A program made the translations under genes and the position numbers. Shown one piece after another: positions 38,265 to 50,806 of a stretch of 64,000 nucleotides of DNA; positions within the stretch are counted from its first letter, which is position 1; each line of letters starts with the position of its first letter. The stretch lies in the NCBI GenBank assembly GCA_940671915.1, contig CALNVZ010000174.1:74738345-74802344 (forward strand). The letters are read 5' to 3'. The DNA comes from Paracentrotus lividus (taxonomy: Eukaryota > Echinodermata > Echinoidea > Camarodonta > Echinidae). The notes under the pieces are model-generated. The model had not been told where the DNA came from and searched no databases. It saw only the letters and a list, made by a program, of their open reading frames with translations.

Positions 38265-38590
38265 GCCAATAGTCCGGCCGCGAACTCGATGTACCTTGTT
38301 TTGGCGTCTATAGTTTGTTTTCCAACGGATTATGATTGCTTAAACCTTCAATATGAAGAAACCGATTGCTGACACTCTGTCAGCATTGAGCATTTTGAGA
38401 TATGTGACGTCATACAAAATGGCCGCCAAAATACAGAATTTTCCTCTAAAAATGTGTAAAACTACATTTTTAGTCAGCTAATTAATGTCTGAATGTCTCT
38501 GGGAACTTAACTAAATATTGTTTTATTATATCGCATGACATAAATGTCAAGATAATTTGTATATTTGTTTATAGCGCCCTCTATTTTTAA
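38265..38590 (+). repeat. Inverted repeat, left partner, with CRE-like palindrome
   Basis: It matches 42060-42390 in inverted orientation: ACCTTGTTTTGGCGTCTATAG, GCATTGAGCATTTTGAGATA, GTGACGTCAT, AAAATGGCCGCCAAA and TATAGCGCCCTC are shared. TGACGTCA is at 38405-38412, 8 bp before AATGGCCGCC. It may be a solo repeat or one end of a composite element. Confidence 0.75.
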
Positions 38591-38639
38591 ATTTTAAAAA
38601 ATGTATGCAACTTAAATGATAGGTCTCATTTTCTTTCAG

Positions 38640-40905
38640 TTTAGGGCAGATTGTGTTGCGTAAACCAGCCAAATTCAATCTCTCTGTAAGCTCTGCCTAT
38701 AAACCTCCAACTCAGACTTTCAACCTTCCCCATGAAGTATCTGGAGACCACATCAATGTGGCTATTGAAGACTTCAACAGCCATCATGTTACATGGGAAT
38801 ATCGAGAAACCAATGGAGACGGCGAACTCGTCGAAAACTAGTCAGATGCAAGTCACATGGTACTCATTCATGATGCAAAGCTCCCCTCTGCCTTCCTTAG
38901 CGAACGATGGAGACGCGGATACAACCCTGACCGGATGTCAAAATTGCCAACCAATGTGAGAAACCAATTCCGCACACCAAGCATCAACCAATCGGGCCTG
39001 TATCAGAGTGAACGCTGCTATCACACCTCACACAGTTCTCTTCCGCTGCCGTTTCCACTTAAAGAAGGCAACGTGGGAATATGTTTGCTTTAGATCTGGA
39101 TGATGACATTCAAGACCTTCTGTCCATTCTATGTAACTATGACACCCTTGTAGAGATGATCAAGAAGTCCTCAAGACAAAGCATCCCACGAAGCTACAGC
39201 ACAAGCTATACACAAGGCTTGTCTGATGACTCCAATGTGCTTTACTATGAAACGCTTGCAGAGTGTCCCTTTCAGTGTTGACGCAATGGAATGTGGTGAG
39301 AACCTTACTACAGTCATTATGGAAAGTCGACAGAGAAAATGGCAAGAATTGATCTAATCAACGGATATGACCCACAGCAGTAGGAAAGCCTGGAAAACAA
39401 ATTCTGGGAAATGACTACACAAAAACCCAACCAAGACCATAAGTCACTGCTGACCAAGTTGCCCACCAGCTCCTTGTGACCAATCAGGGAAACCCTGATC
39501 ACTGTTCCAGGAGAGGGAAGCTTCCCCAAGATGCTGAAGAATGCTTCCAAGAGCCCCTCAGACCTGACAAGACCTTTCAGTATGAAAAACCTGTGTGATG
39601 GTATCAAGACCATGAAAAACAACAATGCTGTAGGCCTTGATGACATCCTCTGCGAACTGATCAATCACCTTGGACCTGTTGCGCTTCAATGGCTGCTTGA
39701 CAGTCTGAATTGCATGAGTACCAATACATTCCCGAAGAGTTGTTGTCCTGCTTAAACCGGGCAAAGATCCAGCCATACCTTAGAGCTATATGCCCATCTC
39801 TCGATGTCATACATGTACATGCAACTCTTTGAAAGACTCATACTTACTAAAATCGTATTGTCCCCATTGATGATGACCTCCTCATTCCTGAACACTAAAA
39901 GACAGGTTTCCGGCCAGGAAAATCCTGTACTAGCCAACTCCTGAACCTCACACAGCACATCGAGGATGGGTTTGAGGAAGAGCTTATTACCGGAATAGCT
40001 TTAGTTGACCACCCAGCAGCCTATGCCACTATAAACCATAGGATTCTCACACTTAAATTCTTTGAGATGACAAACGATGTGAAGCTGACCAAGCTACTCC
40101 AGAACCTGCTATCAGACATACGGTTCCACCTGGCTTCACCATGTCGTCCTTATAGTTAAGAACGACTTTACGAGCGACGGGATAATGTTCTTGGGTGCTG
40201 TACTATTCACCTGCTAAACCATTTAGCACAAGAACTGATCACAAGTCGTTTATAAAGTTGTTTGTAAACTTACCAACGAATTGGTGAAAAACCAGCCTTA
40301 ATGGCCAGCGCAGCAGATGGCGCAAGATGAAAATGGTCTCCCAGAAGAGAGTGTCATTGCCTCTCTGCTCTTCAATGTGTATACCAATGACCAACCAAGA
40401 CACCCCAATACAGTTTCCTGTATGTTGACGATCTCTGCATTGCCTCACAGGAACACTCCTTTAAAGACAAACAGAAGGGGGTCTCCATCCCATCTACAAT
40501 CACAATCCTGCCAACAAAAAACTGAAGTCAGACATAGTTTCCTCCATTCTACAGTATCCCTTGATAGCTCTGTCCACAAACTTAGGCTGACCCTGTGGAC
40601 CAACCATCGCTAGGAAATGCCACACGAGCTATTCATAAGTGCAAAGGAATCCCTTCGCCAGGTCATAATGGCCAACGTGATCATGCCTGAACCATCTCGG
40701 CACAGGCACAGGACGTTGTAAGGTCTATTTGGAAAAGTGGGTATACAACGAGAACGGACATACTGTGAGTGTGGGGGAGAGCAGACCATTGAACACCTGC
40801 TGTTATGCCCCATCCTAATTTTACCAAGTGCCCTTGAAGACCTGGTAGGATTTAACCCCAAAGCAAAGTCCTATGTCCAACACTGATCTGGTGTATTATA
40901 GTGTA
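38640..40905 (+). pseudogene. Decayed non-LTR retrotransposon ORF (endonuclease-RT)
   Basis: Reading across frames, 38690-38930 resembles a LINE endonuclease end (AIEDFNSHHVTWEY, ELVEN, SDASHMVLIHDAKLPSAF, RWRRGYNPD). Positions 39590-39730 give IKTMKNNNAVGLDDILCELI, the start of an RT domain. Positions 39830-40110 give LFERLIL, GKSCTSQLLNLTQHIEDG and AAYATINHRILTLKFFE. RT motif C, FLYVDDLCIA, is intact (YVDD at 40421-40432), whereas the motif A region reads VDHPAAYATINH and is altered. The C-terminus has REYILSVGES-like and EQTIEHLL frames near 40760-40800. Many stops and frameshifts make it inactive. It resembles jockey/I-like LINEs; the clade is not certain. Confidence 0.8.
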
Positions 40906-41117
40906 ATATAATTTAGTGACCCCGGAATCCAGAGGCATGGAGTGCATTATCAAATTAGAAAAAGTTTTCTAAATAGAAAAAGTCATTTATAATAAGCTAA
41001 ATTAAAATTAGCCATATGTTGATGAAAACCAGAATAAATGTTCCCAACTGAGCTCTTCCCCTGAAAATGTAACCCAAAAATAATTATCTGAAAGGTCATT
41101 AAAATAAATATATTCAA

Positions 41118-41735
41118 TCTTTTGTGTTTAGCCAATTATATTATGCAAATTCTTTGTTGGTTAATATCAATGTCTCTGATATTGAAAGGCTTCAGCTCAT
41201 CCAAAATCGTGGCGTCCGCATTATATTTAAACCAAGGAAATTTGATCATGCCACACCTCTACTAAGAGATTTGCACTGGTTACCTGTCTCGAAGAGAATT
41301 TTGTTATAAAGTAGCATTGATTATATTTAAGTATATTCATAATTTGTCTCCTCAATACATTTCAAACATGTTTTCATTTCTCATACAGTCAAATTACTCT
41401 TTACGATCTCGAACAGACCCCCTTCTTTTGAAAATTCGAAAGATCAATTCCAAAAAATGTGAACAAACTATTAGTTTTGCGGGTCCCAAAATTTGGAATG
41501 GTCCTCCTCTTGAAATTCGTTCTTATACAACAGTTACAACATTTAAGAACAAATTGAAGACTTATTTGTTCTCCTTCTGATCTGTTTATACTAACTTGGA
41601 GAGCAAGTCACCTTTCTTACTGTTGTGTTTTGGTTCGGTTTTTTTATGTAAAGCGCCTTGAGCAAATTTATTTGGAAGGGCGCTATATAAGAATTTGTTA
41701 TTATTCTTATTCTTATTATTATTATTAATTACATT
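41118..41735 (+). pseudogene. 5'-truncated CR1/L2-like LINE 3' end
   Basis: It encodes the last part of a LINE reverse transcriptase: LQLIQNRGVRIIF, FDHATPLLRDLHWLPV, ALIIFKYIHNLSPQYIS, LRSRTD, then FAGPKIWNGPPLEIRS and FKNKLKTYLF, with a stop at 41578-41580. One frameshift lies near 41309. The 3' untranslated tail has AAGCGCCTTGAGCA and GGGCGCTATATAAGAA followed by TTATTATT repeats, the usual microsatellite end of CR1/L2-like elements. The 5' part is missing. Confidence 0.85.
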
Positions 41736-42059
41736 TAGAGGCTTGTCTCTATTTCATTGTCAGGATAGTGTATCAATTCTCCAGAATTATCATTTCTCAT
41801 TTTAGAGGTCGAAAAGAACCAATTAATGTTTGAATTTGTTTCACATTGAATATCATTCATATAACACCATCTAAATAAAACATATTATTGGAACAAGAAT
41901 TTGAGCCATTAAACCAATCCTCGCTGCTTTAATGAAAAGTATTTCATGTAGGCTTATCCCTTCTTGACAGGTATTTTTTTTTTTTCAGAGAAAAAAGGAG
42001 GGGGGGGGGGGAGGGCTGAAACCTATCATTTCGGGAGCACATATATTTCATGAAACTAA

Positions 42060-42390
42060 TACTTCAAAATTGAGGGCGCTATGGACAATATGCAAATTAG
42101 CATGTAATGTATGGCCATGTGACCTAACAAAACAATATTTAGAAATGGTCTAAGAGATATGCAGACATTTAGCTCCCTAATTTGTTGAAATGTCCATATT
42201 AAACGTCTATTTTTCTAATTTTAGAGGGAAATTGGGTGATTTGGCGGCCATTTTGTATGACGTCACATATCTCAAAAATGCTCAATGCTGACAAGGTGTC
42301 AGCAATCGGATTCTTGAAATAAAATGTTTAGGCAATCATAATCCATTGAAAAAAACTATAGACGCCAAAACAAGGTTAGGCCCCAAATTG
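42060..42390 (-). repeat. Inverted repeat, right partner
   Basis: The reverse complement of 38265-38590 at roughly 75-80% by eye, with the same CRE-like TGACGTCA (42259-42266). The segment from 42092 on is also the start of the large duplicated block. Confidence 0.75.
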
Positions 42391-45181
42391 CAATCTGCTG
42401 CTGGACTACAAGCTAAAAAGTATTATAAGGAATCTATGAAGAATGAGAGCTCGAACGTTGTTTGAGAAAGAGAGAGAGAGAGAGAGCGGGGGGGGGGGGG
42501 GTTAAACAATTAGTGCAATACGACATCAAGCATACCAACTGATTTACATGCCATGGTCTAGAGGAGAAAGAGGATACAGGGTAAGAGAAGAGAGAGAAGG
42601 GGGGGGGGAGCAAAATGAAAATAAAATGGCAAAAGGAGACGTGACAGAAAGAAGGCAAAGAGAGGTTTGATTGAGAGGGTCTTGGGGGGGGGTGGTCCCC
42701 ATTAGAAATCGAATTCTATTCGATGAGTCACCACATTATAACAAAGACATATACCATAATCAGTATAGACTATTATGCTGGATCCTTGAAAAGAACATTA
42801 GTGAGTCTACACTGTTTATTTCAGCCGAATTATTTTGACCATGAAATAAAATGTGATTGTTAATTATTTCGTTCAGCGTTTCTCCCATTTTGTCCAAAAA
42901 AACTCACAATAAAAACAACAGTATATTAACAATAGCTGCAGACAATCACAATCCATTATAATACTACCACATTGATAGAGTCCACCAGAATTTGCAGTTG
43001 GAAATTTTTTAAAAAATGATTGACAAATGATAACACCGCAAATCGCAATTACGAACCGTTCGCCTATTCATATTGTTATTGTATAACACAAACAATACAT
43101 CTTTCACCCTGTTCCAAATTCATAGGGTGAATAGATAAGTGCCAGATGGGCATTAGCTCTATGAAAATCATATAAATTAACGTCATCTATCTTCAGGTGA
43201 CGATAAGACTGTCATACATCATGGTATTACACCAATTTTCCGCCGATAGAAATTACCTCCATCGAAAGGTCAGCGCAGTTTTATTTTTCGAGTGTTTTGC
43301 ATCGCATCCTCGCTTAAAAATGCTCAAAGCCACACCGCAAATCTGACTGATAATCGAAAAAATATGAGCTATTCGGAGTGACTGAAAGTAGTCTTAGTAG
43401 TCCAGGGTCTGTCCACCGGGTGTGTCTGGGTACCAATCATGAAACAAAGTGATTCTATTCTCGACATGGAGAGGATCAAATGGATTATTGTGTTTATGGT
43501 TATGTAATCAAGCTATATATGGCCATGTTAACCTATATGTGTTCTTGTCGTCGTACAAAATGTGTGTTTGGTGGTACTGTTCAACGCCTTCAATGGCATA
43601 AACATCTTTCTTTTTTCTTTTCTTTTTTTCTTTTTTTTTTATGATGTAATGTTTTCATATAGTAAACTGGCCCTTGTCACTCAAACGGTTTGACTTTATA
43701 AAATAAACTCCAAACATTGTATTTTGTTTGCCTTCCATATCATTATCAGAAAAAGATTGGGAAGGAAGAAAGTAGAAATATAGCACTCGAAAACTCAATG
43801 GAAATGAAGTAACATATACCCAATGGAATCGGTGACATATTGTATACACCATGAGGCACATCCCCTGCATACCTTACCCCCCCCCCAATAAAAGGAGGGG
43901 GCTTTAAGTAAAGTGTAAAGACACACGAAAAATGATCATAAACTAGTGATTTTTACCATATTTAGCTCCCTCCCCCTTACTTTCGTCTCAGCCCCTCCAA
44001 GTTGCTCCAGGTACGAAGAAAGACTAAAATTCTTAAGAAGTAATATATAATATAATATATACCCGACGAGCGGACCGTTTGACCCCCATCCTTACCCTAT
44101 GGCTGATATAATTATGATGACCTCTTTGATGACCGAAGGTCCAAAAAAAATTACACCTACACCCCCCCCCTCCCTGTACCTTTTTGCTCGCCCGATGTAA
44201 CGGGAAAATTTTTGGGTGTACCAAAATCTGAAATTCGATTTTTTTTTTTGGCCCCCCCCCCCCCCCCCCCTGTAGCAAAATCCTGGATCCGCCACTGTAT
44301 TACAACATATTTATGATACAATTTAGACATAGGACCTTTGGAAAATGATGAGAAAGATGTCTGGACTAACTTGTTTATTTCCACCTTTAAAAAAAACGGT
44401 CACGACGAGGCATTAATATACCGTGGCACTTGATTTTGTTTGGTGTGATTAGATTTGCACGGTGAAGTGCGTGCGTTGGAAGGAATCTCATAAGACGCTC
44501 TAAGAAGATTATTGATTTGATATAATATTTATGCATCAACTGTTCGCATATCAATGTCCAATGGAGGAGTAGGATAGACGGAGAGGAAGAGATTTAATTT
44601 GAGATAGAATTCTGTAATAGGAAGATGCGACAAGGAAACATAAAAGTCTGAACCAAACCATAATGTACCAGTTTAACAATCGTGAAGCGAATGCCACACA
44701 TTTAAAGGGAAGTTCACCCTGGAATTTATTGTCTTAAAAATGAAGAAAAATAAGAAAATATGAGTGAAGGTTTGGAGAAATCGACCAAAAAATATGAAGT
44801 TATGAATATTCAAGTTTGATTCTGTGACGTCACATGCGAGCAGATCTCCTATGTGTTATGTAGTAAATTCCATAAGATGTCATTTTTTTTCAAAAGAAAT
44901 AATTATGTCACCTGTGCGGTCGATATACCATCCAACATATGTTCATATACATGACTATATCAAATTGACCCATTCCTTTATCAAGAACATGACAAAAAGA
45001 CAAATTTATGGAATTCACATACACAACCAATGGAGAAGCTGCTCGCACGTGACGTCACACAATCAAAACTTTAAATATGCATAACTTCGTTATTTTTTGG
45101 TCGATTTTCTTCAAACTTCCACTAAATATTTTATTATTTTCTTCATTTTTTAAGACCAATAAATTTCAGGGTGACCTCCCC
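42092..45181 (+). repeat. Large duplicated block, copy 1 (ends at gap)
   Basis: Collinear with 45207-48384. It contains a GA tract and G run (42463-42500), non-coding DNA, a fragment of a CAGTGGCGGATCC-ended element (44100-44297) and the left part of a TTAA MITE from 44701. Copy 1 stops inside that MITE exactly at the N run. Confidence 0.9.
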
Positions 45182-45206
45182 NNNNNNNNNNNNNNNNNNN
45201 NNNNNN
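45182..45206. other. Assembly gap, 25 N
   Basis: The base after the gap (45207) corresponds to 42092, so the assembly restarts about 3.1 kb upstream of where it stopped. Confidence 0.95.
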
Positions 45207-47405
45207 GCAAATTAGCATGTAATGTATGGCCATGTGACCTAACAAAACAATATTTAGAAATGGTCTAAGAGATATGCAGACATTTAGCTCCCTAATTTGT
45301 TGAAATGTCCATATTAAACGTCTATTTTTCTCAATTTTAGAGGGAAATTGGGTGATTTGGCGGCCATTTTGTATGACGTCACATATCTCAAAATGCTCAA
45401 TGCTGACAAGCGGTGTCAGCAATCGGATTCTTGAAATAAAATGTTTAGGCAATCATAATCCATTGAAAAAAACTATAGACGCCAAAACAAGGTTAGGCCC
45501 CAAATTGCAATCTGCTGCTGGACTACAAGCTAAAAAGTATTATAAGGAATCTATGAAGAATGAGAGCTCGAACGTTGTTTGAGAAAGAAGAGAGAGAGAG
45601 AGCGGGGGGGGGGGGGGTTAACAAAATTAGTGCAATACGACATCAAGCATACCACTGATTTACATGCCATGGTCTAGAGGAGAAGAGGATATACAGGGTA
45701 AAGAGAAGAGAGAGAAGGGGGAGGGGGAGCAAAATGAAAATAAAAATGGCAAAAGGAGACGTGACAGAAAGAAGGGCAAAGAGAGGTTTGATTGAGAGGG
45801 TCTTGGGGGGGGGGTGGTCCCCATTAGAAATCGAATTCTATTCGATGAGTCACCACATTATAACAAAGACATATACCATAATCAGTATAGACTATTATGC
45901 TGGATCCTTGAAAAGAACATTAGTGAGTCTACACTGTTATTTCAGCCGAATTATTTTGACCATGAAAATAAAATGTGATTGTTAATTATTTCGTTCAGCG
46001 TTTCTCCCATTTTGTCCAAAAAAACTCACAATAAAAACAAACAGTATATTAACAATAGCTGCAGACAATACAAATCCATTATAATACTACCACATTGATA
46101 GAGTCCACCAGAATTTGCAGTTGGAAAATATTTTTAAAAATGATTGACATAATGATAACACCGCAAATCGCAATTACGAACCGTTCGCCTATTCATAATT
46201 GTTATTGTATAACACAAAACAATACATCTTTCACCCTGTTCCAAATTCATAGGGTGAATAGATAAGTGCCAGATGGGCATTAGCTCTATGAAAATCATAT
46301 AAATTAACGTCCATCTATCTCTCAGGTGACGATAATAGACTGTCATACATCATGGTATTACACCAATTTTCCGCCGATAGAAATTACCTCCATCGAAAGG
46401 TCAGCGCAGTTTTATTTTTCGAGTGTTTTGCATCGCATCCTCGCTTAAAAATGCTCAAGCCACACCGCAAATCTGACTGATAATCGAAAAAATATGAGCT
46501 ATTCGGAGTGACTGAAAGTAGCTTAGTAGTCCAGGGTCTGTCCACCGGGTGTGTCTGGGTACCCAATCATGAAACAAAGTGATTCTATTCTCGACATGGA
46601 GAGGATCAAAATGGATTATTGTGTTTTATGGTTATGATAATCAAGCTATATATGGCCATGTTAACCTATATTGTGTTCTTGTCGTCGTACAAAATGTGTG
46701 TTTGGTGGTACTGTTCACACGCCTTCAATGGCCCATAAACATCTTTCTTTTTTCTTTTCTTTTTTTTCTTTTTTTTTTATGATGTAATGTTTTCAATATG
46801 TAAACTGGCCCTTGTCACTCAAACGGTTTGACTTTATAAAATAAACTCCAAACAATGTATTTTGTTTGCCTTCCATATCATTATCAGAAAAAGATTGGGG
46901 AAGGAAGAAAGTAGAAACATAGCACTCGAAAACTCAATGGAAATGAAGTAACATATACCCCAATGGAATCGGTGACATATTGTATACACCATGGAGCACA
47001 TCCCCTGCATACCTTACCCCCCCCCCCCAATAAAAGGAGGGGGCTTTAAGTAAAGTGTAAAGACACACGAAAATGATCATAAACTAGTGATTTTTACCAT
47101 ATTTAGCTCCCCTCCCCCTTACTTTCGTCTCAGCCCCTCCAAGTTGCTCCACGGTACGAAGAAAGACTAAAATTCTTAAGAAGTAATATATAATATATAA
47201 TATATACCCGACGAGCGGACCGTTTGACCCCCATCCTTACCCCTATGGCTGATATAATTATGATGACCTCTTTGATGACCGAAGGTCCCAAAAATACACC
47301 TACACCCCCCCCCCTCCCTGTACCTTTTTGCTCGCCCGATGTAACGGAAAATTTTTGGGTGTACCAAAATCTGAAATTCCGATTTTTTTGGGCCCCCCCC
47401 CCCCC

Positions 47406-47442
<37 letters not shown>

Positions 47443-48384
47443 CCTTGCTAGCAAATCCTGGATCCCCACTTTACACATATTTTATGGATATACAATTTAG
47501 ACATAGGACCTTTGGAAAATGATGAGAAAGATGTCTGGACTAACTTGTTATTTCCACCTTTAAAAAAAACGGTCACGACGAGGCATTATAATACCGTGGC
47601 ACTTGATTTTGTTTTGGTGTGATTAGATTTGCACGGTGAAGTGCGTGCGTTGGAAGGAAATCTCATTAAGACGCTCTAAGAAGATTATTGATTTGATATA
47701 ATATTTATGCATCAACTGTTCGCATATCAATGTCCAATGGAGGAGTAGGATAAGACGGAGAGGGAAGAGATTTAATTTGAGATAGAATTCTGTAATAGGA
47801 AGATGCGACAAGGAATAACATAAAAAGTTCTGAACCAAACCATAATGTACCAGTTTACAATCGTGAAGCGAATGCCACACATTTAAAGGGGAAGTTCACC
47901 CTGGAATTTTATTGGTCTTAAAAAATGAAGAAAAATAAAAGAAAAATATGAGTGAAGGTTTGGAGAAAATCGACCAAAAAAATATGAAGTTATGAATATT
48001 CAAAGTTTTGATTCTGTGACGTCACATGCGAGCAGATCTCCTATGTGTTATGTAGTGTAAATTCCATAAGATGTCATTTTTTTTTTCAAAAGAAATTAAT
48101 TATGTCACCTGTGCGGTCGATATACCATCCAACATATGTTCATATACATGACTATATCAAATTGACCCATTCCTTTATCAAGAACCATGACAAAAAGACA
48201 AATTTATGGAATTCACATACACAACCAATGGGAGAGCTGCTCGCACGTGACGTCACACAATCAAAACTTTAAATATGCATAACTTCGCTATTTTTTGGTC
48301 GATTTTCTTCAAACTTTCACTAATATTTTTTTATTATTTTTCTTCATTTTTTAAGACCAATAAAATTTCAGGGTGAACTTCCCC
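45207..48384 (+). repeat. Large duplicated block, copy 2, insertion-rich
   Basis: It repeats 42092-45181 and is about 90 bases longer, mostly through one-base insertions and longer homopolymers (for example the C run at 47394-47439). It runs past the point where copy 1 stops and completes the MITE. It is probably a long-read gap fill that overlaps the left contig; a genuine tandem duplication is the alternative. Confidence 0.85.
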
Positions 48385-48389
48385 TTTAA
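47883..48389. mobile_element. TTAA-flanked MITE (~500 bp), complete copy
   Basis: TTAA then AGGGGAAGTTCACCCTGGAA at the left, and the inverted CAGGGTGAACTTCCCCT then TTAA at the right. The arms extend about 170 bp: GGTCTTAAAAAATGAAGAAA with its complement, CATATTTAAAG-type inner words, and GTGACGTCAC in both arms (TGACGTCA at 48017-48024 and 48248-48255). TTAA duplication and AGGGG ends suggest a piggyBac-type MITE. A truncated copy is at 44701-45181. Confidence 0.85.
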
Positions 48390-49001
48390 GACGATTCCTT
48401 GAATTGTTTTGCTGATGATTTATGACCAATAAAACAATGAAACGAAGATAAATATGTTTCGTTTCACCATAACCATGACAACTGACTTGAAATTGGTATT
48501 GCATAGTCCTGCATCGGGGGATAATTGAAGCTAATAGCAGTATACAGGGAGAGCATGTGGACATGATTGAGGGAGAAGAAATAGAAATCTAGAGAGAGAG
48601 GGAGAGAGAGAGAGAGAGAGAGAGAGATGGGTGGGGTGAACAGATTTAGCTCTGAAGCAGTCGTTCCATTAAGATATTATACTTCATAGCAAAGGAGCCG
48701 ACCCATTTGTGTAAAACATATCGAGGTTGTATCCATTTAAAACCAAAACGGTAGAGATTTAGTGGCATTTTGTTTGACATTTAAATGCTCGAATGAAACG
48801 CGACGTTTGTGCCAGCATTAATGCAACCCCGAGGTTTCCAAATGCAAAAAGGGGTTACTAATCTGCACTTTCCACGACCCCAATAACCTAATACTCAGCG
48901 GCGGATCCAGGGTTTGAAAACACGGGGGCGGGGTGGGGTGTACATGGTTTTTGAAAAAAAAGAGAGAGGGGGAAAAAATAGCCCTATTCTTGATTCAGCA
49001 A
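48390..49001. other. Gene B intron 1, GA tract, no gene
   Basis: A GA microsatellite lies at 48590-48627. GGCGGATCCAGGG at 48900-48912 is an end-like word shared with 44284-44297 and 57971-57984. Nothing coding. Confidence 0.6.
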
Positions 49002-49003
49002 TA

Positions 49004-49676
49004 CAGTGCGTCCCAAAAAGAACTATACACTTTTAAAATAGCTACCAAATAGAAAAATATATGATTCTTGGGGAAAAGATTTATATGTATATAAGGCTCA
49101 TATCCTCAACTATCATTATGACACAAAAAATTCCGGAAATAACCCATGCTTCAGTGAGTAATGCCCACTTTTGTAAAGGACATAAAAATAGCCTGCGCAG
49201 GAATTCACTATTCATTTTGCACCTGGTTATGGAACGCCATGAAGGAGTCAAAATTAATGATGGAATCGATCGGCCAAAAAATAAAAAAATTAATTGAAGT
49301 CAAAGCATAAATCAATGATATGAGAACAAATAGTGAAACATAACATGTTTGCATAATATTGATTGTTTTTTTCTGACTTTTGGTTTATCTTTGACTCTGT
49401 TGGCTGATTTATTCTATCGTTAATTTTGACTCATTCATGACGTTCCATAACCAGGTGCAAAGTGAATAGTGAATTCCTGCGCAGGGTAATTTTTGTGTCC
49501 TTTACAAAAGTGGGCATTACTCACTGAAGCATGCGTTATTTTCGGAATTTTTTGTGTCATAATGATAGTTGAGGATATGAGTCTTACATACATACAAACC
49601 TTTTATCCAAGAATCTTATATTTTTTTTTATTTGGTAGCCATTTCAAAAGTGTATAGTTCTTTTTGGGACACACTG
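49004..49676. mobile_element. Mariner/Tc1-type MITE, 673 bp, long inverted arms
   Basis: The left end CAGTGCGTCCCAAAAAGAAC and the right-end complement CAGTGTGTCCCAAAAAGAAC differ at one base, and both are flanked by TA (49002-49003; 49677-49678). The arms pair almost perfectly for about 260 bp around a loop near 49290-49400, for instance CCTGCGCAGGAATTCACTAT with its complement at 49470-49490. TA duplications are typical of Tc1/mariner. No transposase is present. Confidence 0.88.
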
Positions 49677-50111
49677 TATAATAATGATCACCAGCCCATG
49701 CATTAAGCGAGGAAACGTTCTTTTGTTCAAATGTGCATGAACATCTTTCACCCAAACAAAATATTTCATTCGATGGCGGTGAGATTAGTATCATGATTAT
49801 TTTCATCTCTCGATTCTGTATTCAATAATCACATTTTAACTTATTAATACGTAATAAAGATCACTCCAGGCCTGTCTGATAATATATAGATTTCGAAATT
49901 ATTTCAGAGCAAAAAAAAAAAACTCTTGTCGGGTGTACAGTAAATCATTGATTGTTTTATTGCAAATGTATTTTACTATCATTATCTTAATTATAATTAG
50001 TATACTTGTAATTATTGTACACATGAAAATCGTATATGGTATCAATATTAACCTTATTCCATTATTGTATTATATTTTTCTTCTTTATCTCCTATCTTTT
50101 TAAAATTTTAG

Positions 50112-50435
50112 TCCTTATATGTTTGGGAGATGTCTCCGCCGTATCACGCACCGTTGTTTTCCAGGGGAACTCAGCCGAACTCGACTGCGAAATCGAAGGT
50201 GCCGTCACTGAAATTTTATGGCAAAAGGGTGACAACCTTGAAACAGCAACGACTGTCGCATCTTTCCAGGGTGGAATACGCGAAGGAAGCGATGGTGATC
50301 GTATTTCGATGTCGCCGTCCAGATCGTTGATAATTAATGATGTCGGGATGGAGGATGAAAGCCAGTATTTCTGTGTTGTCACGACGACGTCGTCCACTAA
50401 TGAAGTCGTGATTGAAACAGAGTTAGTGATTGCTG
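50112..50435 (+). CDS. Gene B exon 2: end of signal peptide and Ig domain 1 (V-set-like)
   Basis: A 324-nt phase 1-1 exon with TTTTAG acceptor and GTAATT donor. It starts LICLGDVSA, the end of the signal peptide, then VSRTVVFQGNSAELDCEIEG with the first cysteine. The core tryptophan is in EILWQKGDN, and SLIINDVGMEDESQYFCVV carries the second cysteine. This fits one V- or I-set Ig domain at the distal end of the receptor. An unspliced start at ATG 50036 is possible but would use an intron-like T-rich leader, so splicing from 35668 is preferred. The ligand is unknown. Confidence 0.88.
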
Positions 50436-50806
50436 GTAATTACCTGTCCATTCCAAGAAAGTTATAGATGAAGTGAGATTTTAAGCACATTTAATTTTAA
50501 ATAAGATTTTTAGAATGAAAAGAAATGATCAAGACATATGCCTACCCACCTGGAACTCCCCCTCCCACTAAAATGTACCACGTAAGTAATTATCCATATT
50601 GATCCCCCAAAAAAACATTTTTGGATGAAGCGAAACTATGTTCTTGGAGCCGCGGAACTGGGGGTAGGGGCTGCCTTTTCTTTGACCGGGGGGGGGGCTC
50701 TTGTTTTGTCAGCTATTATTTGTCTCGTAAGTATGAATAGCATTTTAAAGGGTTTTGTATTGATTTATTTTCTTTTTCTTTTTCTTCTTTTGTTCGAATT
50801 GTTTAG
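50436..50806. other. Gene B intron 2
   Basis: A 371-bp intron ending in a long pyrimidine tract and TTTAG. A frame starting MKRNYVLGAAELG at 50625 is intronic and has a G-run; I do not call it. Confidence 0.6.

Noticed and set aside
47176-47478. Gly-rich and Pro-rich frames on opposite strands
   Set aside because: They come from the inflated C run at 47394-47439 in the noisy duplicate.
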